Assembly (NCBI RefSeq): GCF_029168945.1
Contig: NC_083606.1
Span: forward strand, 13,852,041-13,916,040
Length of the DNA stretch: 64,000 nucleotides
Reading direction: 5' to 3'
From: Cannabis sativa
Taxonomy: Eukaryota; Streptophyta; Magnoliopsida; Rosales; Cannabaceae
Part shown: positions 46,479 through 57,094 of the stretch, one piece after another
Position numbering within the stretch: position 1 is the stretch's first letter
How the letters are laid out: every line of letters starts with the position of its first letter
Translations under genes and position numbers: made by a program
The notes under the pieces: model-generated
The model's input: the letters and a program-made list of their open reading frames with translations, nothing else
Told to the model about the DNA's origin: nothing
Database searches by the model: none

Positions 46479-48380
46479 TTTCTTTTCTTTTCACTTGCAC
46501 ACGACCCCAACACAATGAATTTCTTCTTTGTTGCCTTACTCACTGCTGCCCCTTTACACAACAAGAACTCGTACAAGGTACCTCACTGTCTCCAACCCAC
46601 TCTTGTTCAAAAACTACTTCTTTTGCCAACCCACACCACACCAAGTAAAATTTTGCCACCTTACATACAATCCATGTAGTACTTGGCCATAATACTTCCT
46701 CTGTGCAAGTCACTCAATGTCTCATTTATCCAACACCACAAATCAGTTCAAACTTACACTATTTCTAACATTACCACTGCCAATTCACACCATTTCACTA
46801 ATTATCACCATGATAAAACCACTGCAGAGAACAATTTTGAAATTCAAATGCACACCAACAATGTCCAAGTGACAACCCCAATTCCAAACAATCAATGTAA
46901 CCCAATCAACTCCTTTATACCAAAGAAATCATTTTCCATGCAGCACTCTGTTCACAATCAATACTTTTTTTTTTTCAAATTCACCAATCTTTCTCAGTCC
47001 AATAGTCAAAAATCCCACCAAATTCCAATTCAAATCGTCCAAACCAACATTATCACACTACTGCTACCACATTGAAATCATAATGACAATCTCAAGCACC
47101 ATTGAATATAACACTAGCAGTTCAACCACAGCCACTAATTAAGCACTGTAATCCAAAATAACTTTCAAATGAAATCACCAAATCAGAACTTAGCTTAGAT
47201 TGGCTGAGAAACTCGGCTTGACAGAGGATTCTCGGCTGCTGTGTTTTGAATGAAGTTCGAATGAGACAACTCGGGCGTATGGATGCAAGCTGAAGGGAAC
47301 GGAGATGGAGCTGTGATTCGAGTCTGCTGGGTTATGGAACTTGGTGGTTCGGGTTAGAGGTTGCTGCGCCTGGTTGTGGAACGGGGATTGCTGATGGTGA
47401 AATCGAAGGCTGGGTTGGCTTCGTGGTTCTGATATGAGTGAATGGAGGTGGAGTCGCAGTTTCTGGGTGCGATTTGGTGGTTCGAATGGTGTGTGCTTGG
47501 ATGACTTCGGTTGCAGGTGGAATGGAGATGGGTTCGTGTGCTTTGACTGAGGCGCAACTGAGAGGGCTCGGGCTGCTATGGGTTCAGGCGAGTTCGAACG
47601 TGGTGGTTCGAAGGTTGAGGGAAGGCACACGGCTGAGAAGAGAGAAGTAAATGGGATGATGGAGATGGGTCGACTGGTGAGCTGCTAGTGCGAGTGGAGG
47701 AGGCGGCTGAGTTTGAATGGGAAGTGAAATTGATGAGGATGATGATTGTGGTAGGGCTAGGATCGAATGGGTGGGTCAAAGTATTGGGCTGGTCAAACGA
47801 GCTGGGGCCCAGTTGACCAAAGAAATAGGCCCAAACTGAGTTAAAGAATGTGAAGTGGGGTCTTTGTATCAACTAAAAATGACTTGGGCTCACTTAATTC
47901 AACACTAAAGTACAATTCCAAATAATTGGTCTGAACAAAAATAGACCTATCCAATGATTGAATAATGAACAACAGGACAATCCCATGTTTTTTTTCTGAC
48001 AGCCCATTCACTTTATTTTTGCAAACCCCAGTTCGTTTGATCTGCCTAAAACCCAAAACACTTCTTGCTAAGCTGTTGCTATAGCAACTGAACAGCAACC
48101 TGACACCCCAAACTTAGTGTTTTTGCCCAATGCAAAATTTCTTCATTCCATAGCTTTTTTTCACTTGATTCTCTGCACACAGAAAAGAAAATTTTCAATT
48201 TCACCATGACAATTATTTATAGCTAATTATAATATATATAGATATAATTTCTTTTTTTTTGTTTTTTTTTCTTTTATATATATATTTTTTTTTTTCAAGG
48301 GGTGCCTTTCACTGAATTTTTTTTTCTTTTCATTCTTTTTCAATTTTTTTTTTTTTTTTAGGCACCCCAAATTACAATGA
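46479..48380 (-). other. Athila spacer between pol and accessory ORF
   Basis: 1.9 kb with no family-like reading frame. Frames of 60 to 146 codons on both strands (for example around 47190-47630) consist of simple Ser/Pro/His-rich translation and do not look coding. It contains two polypurine-like motif copies (48104-48117, 48363) and T-rich runs near 48240-48360. Confidence 0.55.
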
Positions 48381-51206
48381 TCAAGCTTCTTTCAAAGAAA
48401 TCGAGGTCTTCTCTCGGTTGACCTCGCCTCTCCAATAGTGTTTCAACCGCTGCCCGTTCACTTTAAATTCCCTCCCGGATTGTTGATCTTTCACTGTAAT
48501 CGCACCAAAAGGAGTCACTTCTTGCACAGTAAACGGACCAGACCAACGGGACTTTAATTTTCCAGGGAAGAGTTTGAGCCTTGAATTAAAGAGTAACACT
48601 TCTTGTCCTTTTGCAAAAACTCTTTCCTTGATTCTCTCATCATGCCATCTCTTTGTCTTCTCCTTGTACAATTTAGCATTCTCATAGGAAAACAAACGCA
48701 ATTCATCCAACTCGTTGAGCTGTAACTTTCTTGCTTCTCCAGCTGCTGAAATATCCATATTGAGATGTTTTAGTGCCCAAAACGCCTTGTGTTCTAACTC
48801 CACGGGAAGATGGCATGCTTTCCCATAAACTAGGCGATATGGAGACATGCCTAGAGGAGTTTTATATGCTGTCCTATACGCCCAAAGTGCATCATCGAGG
48901 CGTTGGGACCAATCTTTTCTGTTGGGATTTACAACCTTCTCCAATATGCCTTTAATTTCCCGATTAGATATTTCAGCTTGCCCGTTGGTCTGTGGGTGAT
49001 AGGCAGTAGCAATTTTGTGTTTTACACTATATTTTTCCAAGAGGGCAGCCAACACTTTGTTCACAAAGTGTGTTCCCTCATCACTTATCAAAGCTCTAGG
49101 AGTCCCAAACCTTGTAAAAACATGCTTATGAAGGAACTTCATAACCACTCGAGCATCATTCTTGGGACTAGCAATTGCCTCCACCCACTTTGACACATAA
49201 TCCACCGCCACTAGAATGTAGAGATTCCCAAAGGATTGTGGGAAAGGTCCCATGAAGTCGATACCCCACACGTCAAACAACTCCACCTCCAAGATACAAT
49301 TAAGAGGCATTTCATTCCTGGCGGAGATGTTTCCAACTCTCTGGCAGCGATCACATTGTTGAACAAAAGCATGAGCATCTTTAAAAATAGAAGGCCAATA
49401 ATACCCGGATTGAAAAACCTTGGCCGCCGTGCGTTGTCCACCAAAATGACCACCATAAGGAGCTGAATGACAATGCTCCAAGATGCTTCTAACTTCACCC
49501 ATTGGCACACATCTCCGCATAATACGATTGGGGCACTGCTTGTACAAGTATGGCTCATCCCAAAAATAAAACTTGCTATCATGAAGGAACTTTTTGAGCT
49601 GCTGCTTGGTAAAATCAGGTGGATGGGCACCTCCAACTAAGTAATTGACAATGTCTGCATACCATGGTACCCGTGTTTGCTCTACCAATAGCAGTTGCTC
49701 ATCTGGGAATGAGTCTTGAATTTGTAATTCACCCTCTGAGTGGCTGCTGTGATTGTTAGTTTCCAACCTAGAAAGATGATCTGCCACTTTGTTTTCTGTC
49801 CCTTTTCTGTCTCGAATTTCCAAGTCAAACTCTTGTAGCAACAAAACCCAACGAATAAGCCTCGGTTTAGAATCTTTCTTGGTTATCAAATACTTGATTG
49901 CCGAATGATCAGTATACACAACCACCTTGGTTCCCACAAGATACGATCTGAATTTCTCAAAGGCAAAAACCACCGCTAGCAACTCTTTCTCAGTAGTGGT
50001 GTAGTTAATTTGGGCATCAACAAGAGTTTTGCTTGCATAATAAATGGAATGAAAGATCTTATTCTTCCGCTGCCCAAGAACAGCCCCAACGGCAAAATCA
50101 CTTGCATCACACATGAGTTCAAAGGGCAATGACCAATCGGGTGCTACAATCACGGGGGCCGTAACAAGAGCTGTCTTCAACTTCAAAAATGCTTCATTAC
50201 ATTCAGCGGTAAACTCAAATGGTCTATTTTGTTCTAGCAAGTTACACAAGGGTTTGGACACCTTAGAAAAGTCTTTAATGAAGCGCCTATAGAAACCCGC
50301 GTGTCCAAGGAAGCTTCTAATGCCTTTCACCGTGGTAGGGGCTGGTAGCTTCTCAATCACTTCTAGCTTTGCCTTGTCAACTTCTATCCCCTTGCTAGAC
50401 ACTTTGTGACCCAACACAATACCCTCTTGAACCATGAAGTGGCATTTCTCCCAATTAAGCACCAAGTTGGTTTCTTCACATCTTGCTAACACTCTTTCCA
50501 AATTCTCCAAACACACCCCAAATGAATCCCCATAGATAGAGAAGTCATCCATGAATATCTCCAAAATACTTTCAGCCATATCCGAGAAAATAGCCATCAT
50601 ACACCTTTGGAAAGTTGCGGGAGCATTGCACAATCCAAATGGCATCCTCCTAAAGGCAAAGGTACCATATGGACAAGTGAAGGTGGTTTTCTCTTGATCG
50701 TCCTGGCTATAGAAATGCAGGTTGTAACCCGAATATCCGTCAAGAAAGCAATAAAACTCTTTTCCCGCCAAACGATCCAACATTTGGTCAATAAATGGCA
50801 GCGGGAAATGATCCTTCCGAGTAGCATTGTTTAGCTTCCGGTAGTCCATACACACCCTCCAACCGGTCACGGTTCGGGTAGGAATCAACTCATTGTTTGC
50901 ATTGGCCACCACCGTGACTCCTCCTTTCTTGGGCACACATTGAACAGGACTAACCCATGAGCTATCTGAAATTGGGTACACAATACCATAATCTAGCCAC
51001 TTGATCACTTCTTTTCGCACCACTTCTTTCATGACGGGATTCAATCTTCGCTGATGCTCAACAGAATTACTACAACCAGCTTCTAAAAGTATCTTGTGCG
51101 TGCAAATCGTTGGACTAATACCCCTTATGTCCGCCATAGTCCACCCGATTGCTTTCTTATGCTTTTTCAACACCTCTAGCAAAGCACCTTCATTTTCAAC
51201 TACCAA
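48381..51206 (-). pseudogene. Athila reverse transcriptase, RNase H and integrase
   Basis: 941 codons open to the stop at 48381; the first ATG is internal to the polyprotein. Reverse transcriptase: [19 protein letters not shown] (49-67), [20 protein letters not shown] (180-199) and catalytic FMDD (218-221). RNase H: CDASD (D367), [21 protein letters not shown] (D433), ADHLSRL. Integrase: zinc finger H580/H587/C618/C621, catalytic D650 (WGIDFMG), D709 (ISDEGTHF) and E745 (NGQAEISN), with 35 residues between the last two. All catalytic residues are present. Oddity: residues 163-168 after GYSGYN do not match the family, while both sides do; this looks like a +1 and a -1 shift that cancel. It is cut off from gag-protease by frameshifts. 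Confidence 0.92.
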
Positions 51207-51214
51207 GTTTGATG

Positions 51215-51667
51215 CTATAATAATCGGCGCGTGTCATTCTCCCCCAAATAGGCATACTTCGTATGGCTTGGCAAGGGTTTCAACTCCAACTTCGGTGGTT
51301 CTTGGATGGAGGGTTTTGGAGGCTTAAAATTACTTTCCTTCAACTCCAAAGATTCAAAGGGCTTCTTGAAGTTAGGAATAGGTTGCAATGGCTCCACCCA
51401 AGCAACTTGGTTGTCTTCATCTTCACTCAAGTCTTCAAGCTCATCAAAAGAACTTATAAATTTCTCATCCCTCCAAGCTTCCTTGTGAAATTTTTCAGCC
51501 ACTAGCGAGTCAATTACACTTATGCGGGAACACTCTTCTATCTCATCCGGAAATCTCATAGCATTGAACACATTAAAGGTGACTTTTTGATCATTCACCC
51601 TCATTGTGAGCTCCCCATTTTGCACATCAATCAGAGTTCTCCCGGTAGCAAGGAATGGTCGACCCAA
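51215..51667 (-). pseudogene. Athila protease end and linker
   Basis: The minus strand reads GRPFLATGRTLIDVQNGELT and VNDQKVTFNVF, the usual segment after the Athila protease. A linker up to [12 protein letters not shown] follows, then a frameshift near 51224-51235 that ends the frame; the family text resumes in the pol frame at 51206. A second break, an extra G near 51743, and a third near 51785-51800 separate it from the protease core in the gag frame. Confidence 0.8.
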
Positions 51668-51756
51668 GATAATAGGTACATCTCGATCAGCTTCATAGTC
51701 TAGGATGATGAAATCACCGGAAAAATGAACTTGTCAACCTCGTACTAGAACATCTT

Positions 51757-53823
51757 CTATTTTTCCTTCCGGATGGGCCATGGACACATTCGGCCAAGTT
51801 GCAATGTAACAGTTGTAGGACGTGCTTCACCAATACCCAACTTCTTAAAGATTGACATAGGCATGAGGTTGATGCTTGCACCCAAATCACATAAGGCTCT
51901 TCCAACATCCCGCCCCCCAATAGAACAAGGGATTGTAAAACTACCCGGATCCTTCAACTTCGGTGGAATCTTACTTTTCAACATGGCGCTGCATCCTTCG
52001 GTAAGAGCTACAGTTTCAAACTCCCCCAACCTCCTTTTCTTCGTCAAAATGTCTTTCAAGAACTTGACATAATTTGGCATTTGCTCCAATGCTTCCACCA
52101 ATGGAATATTGATATGGAGCTGCTTCAACACATCTAAAAACTTCTTGAATTGCCCATCTTGCTGCTGTTTCCGAAATCTTTGAGGAAATGGAAGGGGTGG
52201 TTTAGTACATACTGGTGTGGATTGCTGACTGTCAGATTGCTGACCCGATGCTGTATCAACTGGTCTGGTATCAGCAATTTTCTGGGCAGTTTTTTTACTC
52301 AACTTTTCGTCATTTTGGATTGAAGTGGGCTCCCCACTTCCCTTTATTTCCTCCTCGGAATTTTTCAGATGCTTGCCACTCCTCAAGTGAATGGATTTGC
52401 ATTGCTCCTTCCCATCCCTCCTTGGATTCTCCGTGTCACTAGGCAAAGAACCTTGCGGCCTAGCTTTCAATTCATTGGCCAAATGTCCAAGTTGCAACTC
52501 TAAGTTTCGAAGAGAGGCAGCTTGACTTTGTATCACCGCATCATTTTTTGCCATATAATCCCGCATAAGACTCTCCAAAGAGCTTGGTTGGGCATTTTGA
52601 GCATGTTGTGAATGTCGGGGTTGTTGTGAAAAACCCGGTGGATATGCTTGTCTTCCTTGGGCTGGTGCGGTACTTGAGCTTGCTCCTTGACCCCCCCAAG
52701 AAAAATTAGGATGATTCTTCCAAGATTGATTGTAAGAGTTTGAGAATGCCCCATTGTTTCTGTTAAAATTCTGATTTCCCATGTAACAAACGGACTCCGG
52801 ATTAGATGGACACTTCTCAAACACATGCCCTTCTCCACAAAACACACATGAGACATCTTCACTTTGAATGGCAGCAGCTGGTTGAATAGTTTTAGCATTC
52901 CCAATACTCAAATTCTTCAAAACATTCGTCATGGAAGCCATTTGAGCTGTCAAAGCTGTTATTGCATCTACCTCAAGGACTCCCGCCACTTTTCTACTTG
53001 TTGGAGCTCTTGTGTTGGACCATTGGTAGTTGTTACTTGCAATGGTCTCCAAAATCTCAAATGCTTCATTGTAAGACTTCGACAAAATAGCACCATTGGC
53101 CGATGCATCTAACACCATTCGAGAAGCTGCATTCAAGCCATTATAAAAAGTCTCCATCTGAATACAATGTGGGATGCCATGATGTGGACACTTTCGCAAA
53201 AGTTCCTTAAACCTCTCCCACGCATCACTTGTGGACTCATCTTCAAGTTGCTGAAAAGACATGATCTCACTTCTGAATTTTGCATTTCTAGTAGGAGGAA
53301 AGTATTTCCTCAGAAACTTCTCAGCAAGGTCATTCCAATTGGTCACAGAATCAGGCGGCAAAGTGTTGAGCCATGATCTAGCTCGGTCTCGTAGTGAGAA
53401 TGGGAATAGCTTCAACCTTAACACCTCTTCACTCACTCCTTGGATCTTGAAAGAATCACTCACCTCCAAAAATGAACGGAGATGGAGGTGAGGATCCTCA
53501 GTTGGCATCCCGCTGAATTGCCCCACGGTTTGGAGCATTTGAAACATCACTGGCTTGAGCTCAAAGTGCGGTGCTTGTATTTCAGGCCTCACAATGCCTG
53601 GATTGAGCTCATTAAACATGGGGGCTGCATACTCCCTTATAGCCCTTGCTCGATCATCTGCCAACATGACGGGATTAGCAATTTGTGGAGCAACCCCATC
53701 ATCATCAAAATTTTCAGCCATGATGTCTCGACCCTTAGCCTTTTGAACCCTTCTTCTTCTTCGGAATGTACGTTCAATCTCGGGATCAATAGGAGCAAGT
53801 TCAAAGTCCTCTTGTTGGTTCAT
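51757..53823 (-). CDS. Athila gag and protease core (frame broken at the end)
   Basis: A frame of 688 codons beginning MNQQEDFELAPIDPEIER. Retrotransposon gag domain with LFPFSLRDRARSWLNTLP (139-156), FLRKYFPPTRNAKFRSEI and FYNGLNAASRMVLDA. Zinc knuckle CVFCGEGHVFEKC (C326, C329, H333, C338), the spacing usual for Athila. A Ser/Gln-rich linker and Lys-rich region follow. The aspartic protease core CDLGASINLMP has its catalytic Asp at 646. The last ten codons before the stop at 51757 are in a shifted frame, so the protease lacks its C-terminal part. Gag itself looks complete and the start is the first ATG after the leader. Confidence 0.85.
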   Translation of the reverse strand: MNQQEDFELAPIDPEIERTFRRRRRVQKAKGRDIMAENFDDDGVAPQIANPVMLADDRARAIREYAAPMFNELNPGIVRPEIQAPHFELKPVMFQMLQTVGQFSGMPTEDPHLHLRSFLEVSDSFKIQGVSEEVLRLKLFPFSLRDRARSWLNTLPPDSVTNWNDLAEKFLRKYFPPTRNAKFRSEIMSFQQLEDESTSDAWERFKELLRKCPHHGIPHCIQMETFYNGLNAASRMVLDASANGAILSKSYNEAFEILETIASNNYQWSNTRAPTSRKVAGVLEVDAITALTAQMASMTNVLKNLSIGNAKTIQPAAAIQSEDVSCVFCGEGHVFEKCPSNPESVCYMGNQNFNRNNGAFSNSYNQSWKNHPNFSWGGQGASSSTAPAQGRQAYPPGFSQQPRHSQHAQNAQPSSLESLMRDYMAKNDAVIQSQAASLRNLELQLGHLANELKARPQGSLPSDTENPRRDGKEQCKSIHLRSGKHLKNSEEEIKGSGEPTSIQNDEKLSKKTAQKIADTRPVDTASGQQSDSQQSTPVCTKPPLPFPQRFRKQQQDGQFKKFLDVLKQLHINIPLVEALEQMPNYVKFLKDILTKKRRLGEFETVALTEGCSAMLKSKIPPKLKDPGSFTIPCSIGGRDVGRALCDLGASINLMPMSIFKKLGIGEARPTTVTLQLGRMCPWPIRKEK

Positions 53824-53928
53824 ACACTATAGATACCTGAGATTTCAAAGAAAAAAACCAGCAAGATTAAAAGCACAAAAATTCTTAGAATGTCAATTAG
53901 TTGATAAAACAAAATTTAGAACTTAAAG

Positions 53929-53946
53929 TCCCCGGCAACGGCGCCA
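53929..53946 (-). other. Primer binding site, tRNA-Asp
   Basis: Plus strand tccccggcaacggcgcca equals the 3' end of plant tRNA-Asp(GTC) with CCA, so the minus strand is complementary to it over 18 bases. It lies six bases from the 5' LTR edge at 53953. Confidence 0.92.
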
Positions 53947-53952
53947 AAAACT

Positions 53953-55480
53953 TGTTGTGAAAATTATATTGCTTTATAATTGCGCAAGTGTACACAATCA
54001 CAAACAAGTAATACAATGATAAGTAAATCAAAGTTCGTCTCCACAGGGACTTTTTACTAAATAATGTTGAATCAACTAAAAGTAATTCCAAGAATTTCAA
54101 ATAAAAATAAAATAAAGTCACACATTAATTCACGAGAAAAATTTATAGCCTTGAATCTAAACTTGAGAACTAATTTTTTTAACTAAATAAACTAAAAATA
54201 AGAAACTAAAAGTGATTAAAATGGTGGTAATTTCAGATTAGGAAAATAGACTTGGGTGATTAATTTCCACTTGTATGTCCCAGTTGATACAGCAATGACC
54301 CAGCAATGATTCAGCAATCCCGCGAAGTTAACAAATTTCAACAAAAACCAGCAAGCTTTTTCCAAAACTTGCAACTAACCATTCATAATCTCACAATGCA
54401 TTCCTACATCAGTTTAGATCACAAATAGCCCAATAAAGCATCAAATCCTTAGTTATACATGGTAGCAAAATATTCCTATTTCACTACTAATTAATACCTA
54501 AAAGTAAAGGTAAAAATCATGCATCAATTAGAAGGGTTCAACTAGGTCTTACTTTTCCAAGTAAGATCTAGCTTGCTAAATGTTAAAGATGGCCAAAAAT
54601 TAACATTCATTCAACATTTCATCACAACTAATTGAACTAAGCCAAGATTACTTCATCATTGCAAAATCAAAACACTAGTCCATACAAGGGTTTATAACCA
54701 CCCAAATCTCAAAAAGTTTAGTTCATAGCTGAAATTTGAAACTCAAAACCAGAAAGTATGTTGTTCATGAAGTTAAAGAAAAGCTTAAAGTGAAGAAAAT
54801 GATACAAAACGAAGTGGAGAGCAAGAGAGATGAGTGTTGAGCTCAAATCCTTCTTTGAATGTTGCCTTCTTCTCCTTCTTCTCAATCTTCTTCTTCTTTG
54901 TACTCTTCTTCCTTCTTTGTACTTAGAAACTTTCTTTTCTCTGCTGTATTTTTCGTACTGGTATTCAAGTGCAGCCACCTTTTTTTAATTCATCCTCTCC
55001 TTTTCTTTTTGTTCCCCAATTAGGGTAACAAAGTTTACCCTAATTGGAAATCCCAATCATCACCCACTTGTCCTTCATTTTCCACATGTTTGTTGAGTCA
55101 ATAGCCAAATTCCGCCACCTCAGCTCGTTTTTCTTTTCATTAAAGCCAGCTGGACATTCTGCCAAAATAAACTTACTGGGCTGACAAATTGCTACGCGAT
55201 GAGTGCTACAGCAATGCCAGTCAGCAATAATCATTTTCCTGCTCCTTTTTCTCCTTGTCCCAAACATTTTCAAATACCTATTCTTGTATTTTTTTCTGCT
55301 TAAAACACATAAAAACAATAACATAAGTCTATTTAACACTTACTAACACACACACTTTCATTTATTACAAAGACATAACAAACTAGACACAATTACACAA
55401 TATAAACATTAATTGATCCACAATTCACATTAAATTCAAGCTTAAAGATATGATAATAACTCTAAATCTTAGAGTTATCA
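53953..55480 (-). repeat. 5' LTR of the full Athila (1528 bp)
   Basis: Same ends as 42345-43874. It differs from both 3'-type LTRs by a small cluster at 54320-54326 (cccgcgaag for cctggcagag) and by one A less near 54712. Its outer edge at 55480 is directly fused to Athila internal sequence. Confidence 0.93.
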
Positions 55481-55560
55481 ACTTCCCTCAGCATGTTCTA
55501 GACCCGTGGGGAGGCCCATCAGCTTCGAACACCGAGGAGCCCCACGAGGACTCCGAGTAG
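55481..55560 (+). pseudogene. Tail of the Athila accessory ORF (second copy)
   Basis: Codes for FPQHVLDPWGGPSASN and the Glu-rich end up to TAG, identical to the end of the ORF at 45405-46478. The upstream part is absent; the frame begins at the fusion point with the LTR. Confidence 0.85.
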
Positions 55561-57094
55561 AGGGAGTTTTTCTCATACCTAAGCTATTTTATATTTTTCT
55601 GTTTTGTGTTGTTTGTGTTTAAATTGTCTTGTGCTCATTGTGTGTTGTCTTTTGTGTTGGAAACTTTTATTTTATGTTGTTTATGTGATTGTTAGTTTGA
55701 CATTGAGAGATTTATGCGTTTTTCAGTGGCCTAGTGCTCTGCTCGATGATGATACTTTCCGCCCATTCCATTATTGTTGCTGCCTACTTTTACTTGTTGC
55801 CTTATCATGTTGCATTGTTGGATATTATGGATGTTTCCCTTAGTCTCTCCTCACTAGTTTATACTTGCATTTTTCCACCATGCTTTGCATTTCTCATACG
55901 ATTATTTCCAATATACTTTTAGCATCTAGAATTGGTTAGTGCATCTCCTTGAAGCGAAATCCTAGCTAGACTTGTCCCTTAGAGATGATTTAGGCCATCC
56001 TTGGACGTTTGAGCCTTTCTAACCTTCCCTATAAAATCAATTTTTCCCTAGGCACCCAAGTTTGAGCCGTTTAGCCTCTTTTTGTTGTGCAACCCAATCA
56101 TACATCTAATGCCACTCTTAAATTGCATTTCTACATATGTCCTAACTTAATTGCTCATTTGTCAAGAGCCAAGTTTCACATTAAGTTTGGGGTGAGTACG
56201 GTGAGTGTAATTTGTGGCGAGCTAATTCAAGATTATACTTTTAGCCACATTGGGGACAATGTTGGGTTGTAAGTTTGGGGTGGGGGAATTAGCTCACAAG
56301 GTTTATTAGTATGCATTTTTAATAACTTTCTCTTGCTATATATAAGTATACTATAGTACTAAATTCCTTTTTGGCTTTAAAAAAAAAAAAATAATAATAA
56401 TGATAATAATAAGTATATATGTATATATATTCTTGCAACTAAGTTTGGGGTGTTCCACCCATTTGAAGCGAAAAAAAAAAAAAATAAACATAGCAAGAGA
56501 AGTTAATTTTAATATCAAGTACTTGTGAGTATAATGAATTAGGGAAGTGAGTCAAAAGAAAAAAAAATTATGGAAGAGGCTCGGTTTTTGACAAGTGAAG
56601 TGGTTAGGTGTTGAGCAAGCTAAAATACATCCTTTACCATACCCTAACCCAAGCCTAGCATTACAAGCCTAATTAAGTCCTATTGATCAAGGGGATAAGT
56701 TTAGACTACATTAGTGGAGAGGAGTGCACTAATTCAACTTATGGAGCTGAAATGAATATAAAAAAAATTTTTTAAGGTAATTGGAGAGAAGTTCGAAGTT
56801 TAGGTGGGATATACTTGTATAAATTGTTGATTAGGTGACTTTTGGGAAATATTAATGTTATCCAATGACAAAAATGTTAAAGGGGCAGCATACAACGTTA
56901 CGGCAAGCAATTTCATATTCCATTTAATTCCATTTTTTCTGAGAGCGTCAATGTTCGCTAGGCCATTTTAAATTTCTATAGAATCTCTCATGTGTCTTGT
57001 GTGTGAGTCTTAGTGTAAATTTGTTGTGTGCTTTTTGTTGTTTAATTTTTGTTGTCATTGCTCGAGGACGAGCAAGATTCTAAGTTTGGGGTGT

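Larger units (their letters stand above)
42345..55480 (-). mobile_element. Full-length Athila (Ty3/gypsy) retrotransposon, inactive
   Basis: 13.1 kb on the minus strand: 5' LTR 53953-55480, tRNA-Asp primer site 53929-53946, gag 53823 to 51757, protease end 51667 to 51215, reverse transcriptase/RNase H/integrase 51206 to 48381, non-coding spacer, accessory ORF 46478 to 45405, non-coding spacer, polypurine tract and 3' LTR 42345-43874. The order reverse transcriptase, RNase H, integrase is Ty3/gypsy. The tRNA-Asp site, the long accessory ORF and the protein wording are those of Athila. Three frameshifts break the polyprotein. LTRs of 1530 and 1528 bp are nearly identical, so the insertion is recent. 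Confidence 0.92.

Noticed and set aside
47190..47872. Ser/Pro/His-rich frames in the Athila spacer
   Set aside because: Simple composition, overlapping frames on both strands and no conserved motif; a by-product of C-rich spacer.
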